Source: CBDCFV01 sp963664625 (GTDB taxonomy: Bacteria > Chloroflexota > Dehalococcoidia > Lucifugimonadales > UBA3495). From it: a DNA stretch of 64,000 nucleotides. Of the stretch, positions 60,522-64,000 are shown in pieces. Under the pieces are notes generated by a model. That model was not told the origin of the DNA, did not search any database, and saw nothing but the letters and a program-made list of their open reading frames with translations. Each line of letters begins with the position of its first letter. Position 1 is the first letter of the stretch. Location: NCBI GenBank assembly GCA_963664625.1, contig OY761541.1, forward strand, positions 992,001 to 1,056,000, in the 5' to 3' direction. The translations under genes and the position numbers were made by a program.

Positions 60522-61892
60522 TCAGCTTGGGGACCGGGCTGCCCGCGGCAGTTCAGCGTCCCAGTGAGGCATCAGGTGGCGGGAGGTAGTCGGCAGAAAC
60601 AGGATCGAGGCGACGCCCACCATGCTCAAGACCAAGGACAAGAGGATGGTGGCGTCGAAGTCGCCGGTCCAGTTTCGCAGCCACCCTCCAACCAGGGCGC
60701 CAACTGCCATGCCGGTTCCGGCGCCCATTATCTGCCAGCCATAGGCGGTGCCGATGGGGGCATTGCCGTAATACTGGCGGTTGATGATCGGGAAGGCGCT
60801 CATCTCCCCGCCGAATCCTATGCCGAAAAGAACGCTGAACAGGTAGAACATCCAAGGGTCGTGGGCAAAGAAAAGGATGACTATCGGGGCGCTTTGCAGG
60901 AAGAAACAGACCCCCATCGCTCCCTTGCTGCCCATGTGGTCGGCGATGATGGGAACGGCGAACCGACTGGTGGTGCTGAGGACTGACATGATGACGAAGG
61001 TGGCGGCGGCAGGGCCCCTGTCCAGACCCCGGTCCTCGGCGATGGCGACCAAGAACACCATGATAATGGCGTGTCCCGCGCATCCCCAGAAATGAATCCC
61101 GATGAGGTTCCAGAAGGCGCTGGTCTTTTTGGCTTGGCGGAGAAAGGCATCGGTCCTTAGCTTGGCCACCGGCCCTTCCTGAGTGCGGCGGATCGGCTCG
61201 TCGCCTGCCGCTCCCAAGGGCCTCATACCAATGGCGGCGGGTTCGCTGTGGAAGGGCTTGACCAGCAGCAGCAACAGCAGGCCGCCGCCTAACCCAGTAA
61301 CCCAGAAGGCCGCCCTCAGGCCATCAACACCGTCGCCGAACTGGGCGATGATGAACAACACCATGGGAACGAATACGATGGGGCCCAGGCCCTGTGAGGC
61401 CTGCAACAGCCCCATCCCAACGCCCAGGTGCCGCTGAAACCACACGCTGACGGTCGCCATAAGGGGCACCTGGAAGATGGCCAGCGACGCGCTGAGGAGT
61501 ACGCCGTACCACAGGTACAGTTCCCACAGGTGAGTCATGCGCCCGGTGAGGACCATGAACACGATAAACAAGACCGCGCCCAACACTAGGGTGCGGCGGA
61601 CGCCATAGCGGTCCCCCAGCCAACCCGCCGGAGGACCGAACAACCCGGAGAAGACCCACTGAAGCGCCAGGGCGACCCCGATGGCGCCGTAACTCCAGCC
61701 AAAAGCCTCGGCCAAGCGCGGCACCAGGATGGTGAACGAAGTGCGCACCGCCGAACTGCTCAGCCGCATGGCGGCGGCTAGGACGACGATGGCCCAAGCG
61801 TAATGGACCCTCCGGCGGCCAATTTCGGGGGCCACGGCAAGACCGATAAGGATAATGCCGGAAGCCAGGATAGCCAGGCCGGCGGACGTCAT
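60522..61892 (-). CDS. Major facilitator superfamily transporter
   Basis: 456 aa with 12 predicted helices. The first helices read LAILASGIILIGLAVAPEIG then VHYAWAIVVLAAAMRLSS. The loop 2-3 motif is GWLGDRYGVRRTLVLG, and loop 8-9 has ADHMGSKGAMGV. The extra N-terminal helix before the canonical HYAWAIVV start makes 13 segments, so the true start may be nearer residue 30. Related in pattern to the MFS at 45.3 kb. Next to the hydantoinase-like gene on the same strand, 398 bp upstream of it. Substrate unknown. Confidence 0.9.
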   Translation of the reverse strand: MTSAGLAILASGIILIGLAVAPEIGRRRVHYAWAIVVLAAAMRLSSSAVRTSFTILVPRLAEAFGWSYGAIGVALALQWVFSGLFGPPAGWLGDRYGVRRTLVLGAVLFIVFMVLTGRMTHLWELYLWYGVLLSASLAIFQVPLMATVSVWFQRHLGVGMGLLQASQGLGPIVFVPMVLFIIAQFGDGVDGLRAAFWVTGLGGGLLLLLLVKPFHSEPAAIGMRPLGAAGDEPIRRTQEGPVAKLRTDAFLRQAKKTSAFWNLIGIHFWGCAGHAIIMVFLVAIAEDRGLDRGPAAATFVIMSVLSTTSRFAVPIIADHMGSKGAMGVCFFLQSAPIVILFFAHDPWMFYLFSVLFGIGFGGEMSAFPIINRQYYGNAPIGTAYGWQIMGAGTGMAVGALVGGWLRNWTGDFDATILLSLVLSMVGVASILFLPTTSRHLMPHWDAELPRAARSPS

Positions 61893-62069
61893 GCCGCGGT
61901 TGCCCGGAGCCGCGGCGGGCCGGATTCAAAGAAAACTTGCAACGAGTTATCTGGTCACCAAGGTACCGCCAATCCTGATACCACGGGGTTGGTATGTCAA
62001 GAGGCGGGATAGCCGCCGGCATGGACGCCAAAGACGCAGTGGTCTGCCGCCGGCAGCGTTAAAATCGTA

Positions 62070-62098
62070 TTGACAACCCTTCGGCACACTGATAGCAT
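62070..62098 (+). promoter_or_regulatory. Sigma70-type promoter of ilvB
   Basis: TTGACA (62070-62075), 17-bp spacer, TAGCAT (62093-62098), about 60 bp before the T-box stem I. Confidence 0.78.
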
Positions 62099-62104
62099 TT
62101 TGTG

Positions 62105-62400
62105 CCAGAATATTACGAAATCCGCGAAGAAGGGAAGTAGTAGAGGCGCCCTGTCACAGAGAGCCGGCGGTTGGTGCAAGTCCGGTGTCAGAAGGGCCTC
62201 GAACTCGTCCCGGAGCGTTCCACCTGAAAGACAGTAGGGTGCGACGGGTGGCGCCGTTACAAGCCGTTGAGTAGTTCCGAGGCCCAGGCTAGGTTAGTGC
62301 AGAAGTGTTGATACAGGTGCCATAATGAAGCCTGGCTATCGGAAAAGAAGGGTGGTACCGCGGGAGATTTGACCCGTCCCTTCATGGGATGGGTTTTTTT
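62105..62400 (+). promoter_or_regulatory. T-box leader, Leu specificity (CUC)
   Basis: The AG-bulge/distal stem I sequence (GAGAGCCGGCGG, GTGCAAGTCCGGT, 62159-62186), the T-box AGGGTGGTACCGCGGG (62349-62364), and the terminator ACCCGTCCC/GGGATGGGT (62372-62393) followed by seven T are all present. The two candidate specifier triplets in the right place, 62198-62200 and 62204-62206, are both CTC (Leu), each followed by G. Uncharged tRNA-Leu would favour the antiterminator and allow ilvB expression. Confidence 0.92.
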
Positions 62401-62435
62401 ATGCCCGTAGAATGGGTCCCGTAAGAAGGAATGAG

Positions 62436-64000
62436 ATGAAACTTACTGGTGCGGAAATAGTTTGTGAGAGCCTCCTGCAGGAGGGAGTGGACGTGATGTT
62501 CGGGCTACCGGGAGGTGCGGTCCTGCCGCTCTACGGGGCCTTGGCCAAGTATCCCCAGCTCCGTCACATTCTGGTAAGGCACGAACAGGCCGCGGCAATG
62601 GCCGCCGACGGGTACGCCCGCGCCACCGGCAAGGTCGGCGTATGCACCGCCACCTCGGGGCCGGGGGCCACCAACCTGATCACCGGCATCGCCTCGGCCC
62701 AGATGGACTCGATACCTATGGTGGCCATCACCGGCCAAGTGCCCAGGGCCGCCATCGGCCGCGACGCCTTCCAAGAAACCGACGTTACCGGCATCACGCT
62801 CCCGGTCACCAAGCACAATTACCTGGTTATGGACGTGACCGAGGTTGCCCCCGCCATCAAAGAGGCGTTCCACATCGCCCGCACCGGCCGTCCTGGCCCC
62901 GTGCTGGTGGACATACCCAAGGATGTCCTTCAAGGCGACAAAACGGAGTTCGTCTGGCCGGAGACCGTGGACTTGGCCGGTTACAACCCGCCTGGAGACG
63001 CTGACCCTGAAGAGGTTGCCCACGCCGCCAAGCTTATCAACGAGGCGAAGCGGCCAATCATCATAGCGGGCCACGGAGTGCTGATCTCCCACGCCTACGA
63101 AGAGTTGCGGGAACTGGCTGAAAAAGCCCACGTCCCCGTGATTACCACGCTGCTGGGTATAAGCTCTTTCCCAACCGACCACTACCTCAGCATGGGTATG
63201 CCCGGTATGCACGGCATGGCCTACGCCAGCCTGGCCATTGACGAGGCCGACCTGCTCATTTCCTTGGGAATGCGTTTCGACGACCGGGTCACCGGCAGAT
63301 TGTCGGACTTCGCGCCCAACGCCAAAATTGTGCACGTGGACATAGACCCGTCAGAGGTGCACAAGAACGTCAAGGCCACGGCTCCCGTGGTGGGGGACCT
63401 GAAGTGCGTGCTGAAACAACTGCTCCCCCTCGTCGAACCTAACGTCCATATTGACTGGCTCCAGCATTGCGACACGCTGCGGGCGGAGCACCCGTCGATC
63501 AACATCCGCCACACCGAAAGGTTGTTGCCCCAGTTCGTCCTGAGGAGGTTGACCGAGGCCACGGGGGGCGACGCAATCATCGTAACGGGTGTGGGCCAGC
63601 ACCAGATGTGGGCTGCCCAGTATTGCGCCTTCAGTGAACCCAACACTTTGATCACGTCCGGCGGGTTGGGGTCCATGGGGTTCGAGGTGCCGGCGGCATT
63701 GGGCGCCAAGGTAGGACGGCCCGACAAGACCGTCTGGTCCATCGCCGGGGACGGCGGATTCCAGATGACACTATGCGACTTGGCAACGGCAGTCGAGAAC
63801 AAAATCAACGTCAAGTTCGCCATCCTCAACAATGGTGTCCTGGGCATGGTGCACCAGTGGCAAGACCTGTTCTACGAACGGGACTACTTCGCCACGGTCT
63901 ACTCCGCCAATCCCGATTTTGTGAGGCTCGCCGAAGCCTACGGCATCCCGGGTATCCGCGTCACCGAGAAAAACGATGTCAACGCCGCAATTCAGCAGGC
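62436..64000 (+). CDS. ilvB: Acetolactate synthase large subunit (3' end cut by window edge)
   Basis: At least 521 residues from ATG 62436 (leader AAGAAGGAATGAG). The ThDP-activating glutamate is in LVRHEQAAAMAADGYARATG, followed by TSGPGATNLITGIASAQMDS, the FAD-contact FQETDVTGITLPVTKHNYL and the ThDP motif AGDGGFQMTLCDLATA...ILNNGVLGMV. It makes acetolactate or acetohydroxybutyrate for branched-chain amino acids. The frame is open at the window end. Controlled by the T-box leader just upstream. Confidence 0.97.
   Translation, partial: MKLTGAEIVCESLLQEGVDVMFGLPGGAVLPLYGALAKYPQLRHILVRHEQAAAMAADGYARATGKVGVCTATSGPGATNLITGIASAQMDSIPMVAITGQVPRAAIGRDAFQETDVTGITLPVTKHNYLVMDVTEVAPAIKEAFHIARTGRPGPVLVDIPKDVLQGDKTEFVWPETVDLAGYNPPGDADPEEVAHAAKLINEAKRPIIIAGHGVLISHAYEELRELAEKAHVPVITTLLGISSFPTDHYLSMGMPGMHGMAYASLAIDEADLLISLGMRFDDRVTGRLSDFAPNAKIVHVDIDPSEVHKNVKATAPVVGDLKCVLKQLLPLVEPNVHIDWLQHCDTLRAEHPSINIRHTERLLPQFVLRRLTEATGGDAIIVTGVGQHQMWAAQYCAFSEPNTLITSGGLGSMGFEVPAALGAKVGRPDKTVWSIAGDGGFQMTLCDLATAVENKINVKFAILNNGVLGMVHQWQDLFYERDYFATVYSANPDFVRLAEAYGIPGIRVTEKNDVNAAIQQ

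Overview
The window looks like a chromosomal segment of a G+C-rich, free-living bacterium, most plausibly a Chloroflexota member of the Dehalococcoidia/SAR202 type. That placement is inferred from gene content (F420-type LLM oxidoreductase, CoA-transferase family III, hydantoinase-like amidohydrolase, DUF1800/DUF1501 pair, short MetG, many small palindromic repeats). No rRNA or other phylogenetic marker was compared. Core genes alternate with catabolic/transport genes and with small accessory islands of lower G+C.

Layout. 1-5.4 kb: 3'-truncated FAD-linked oxidase, then a minus-strand housekeeping operon (PIN/TRAM membrane protein, ispD, ispF, cysS). 5.6-9.1 kb: asparaginase, a HEPN-like protein, a RelE-type toxin with a clipped antitoxin, and a CoA-transferase. 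9.25-13.2 kb: a DsbA/FrnE-type oxidoreductase with an in-frame UGA at its first active-site cysteine, a HAD phosphatase, and otsB/otsA for trehalose. 13.5-18.1 kb: alpha/beta hydrolase, THI5-like binding protein, second HEPN-like protein, and a membrane-protein pair resembling proteins annotated as fenitrothion hydrolase. 18.2-22.3 kb: tyrA, aroA, gmk, lipA. 22.3-23.0 kb: repeat-rich noncoding stretch. 23.1-29.7 kb: amidohydrolase, prenyl synthase, metG, FMN protein, aldo/keto reductase. 29.8-33.8 kb: LLM oxidoreductase/TPR/cupin operon and a type II restriction-modification pair. 33.9-38.2 kb: squalene/phytoene synthase, thiI, dnaA with a phased set of DnaA-box-like sites. 38.5-42.8 kb: E1alpha/E1beta/E2 dehydrogenase operon plus lipB. 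42.8-44.1 kb: AT-richer island with a dCTP-deaminase-like gene broken by one amber codon. 44.1-51.5 kb: aminotransferase, MFS, cupin, peptide-type ABC binding protein and permeases without ATPases. 51.5-55.5 kb: DUF1800, DUF1501 and NHL-propeller genes behind a near-consensus promoter. 55.5-62 kb: second aminotransferase, nuclease-like gene facing an ImmA/IrrE peptidase gene, hydantoinase-like amidohydrolase, MFS. 62.0-64 kb: Leu-type T-box leader and the 5' part of ilvB.

How the genes work together: lipA and lipB make the lipoyl cofactor for the E2 subunit encoded next to lipB; ispD/ispF feed the isoprenoid path used by the prenyl synthase and the squalene/phytoene synthase; aroA and tyrA serve aromatic amino acid synthesis; otsA/otsB make trehalose.

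Most notable observations: (1) a candidate selenoprotein, with UGA in a UxxC motif followed by a hairpin that fits the bacterial SECIS pattern; (2) an E2 interdomain linker built partly from three intergenic repeat families read in frame; (3) a toxin-antitoxin locus whose antitoxin runs into a relic of a neighbouring gene's 3' end; (4) a dCTP deaminase-like gene with a single in-frame amber codon.
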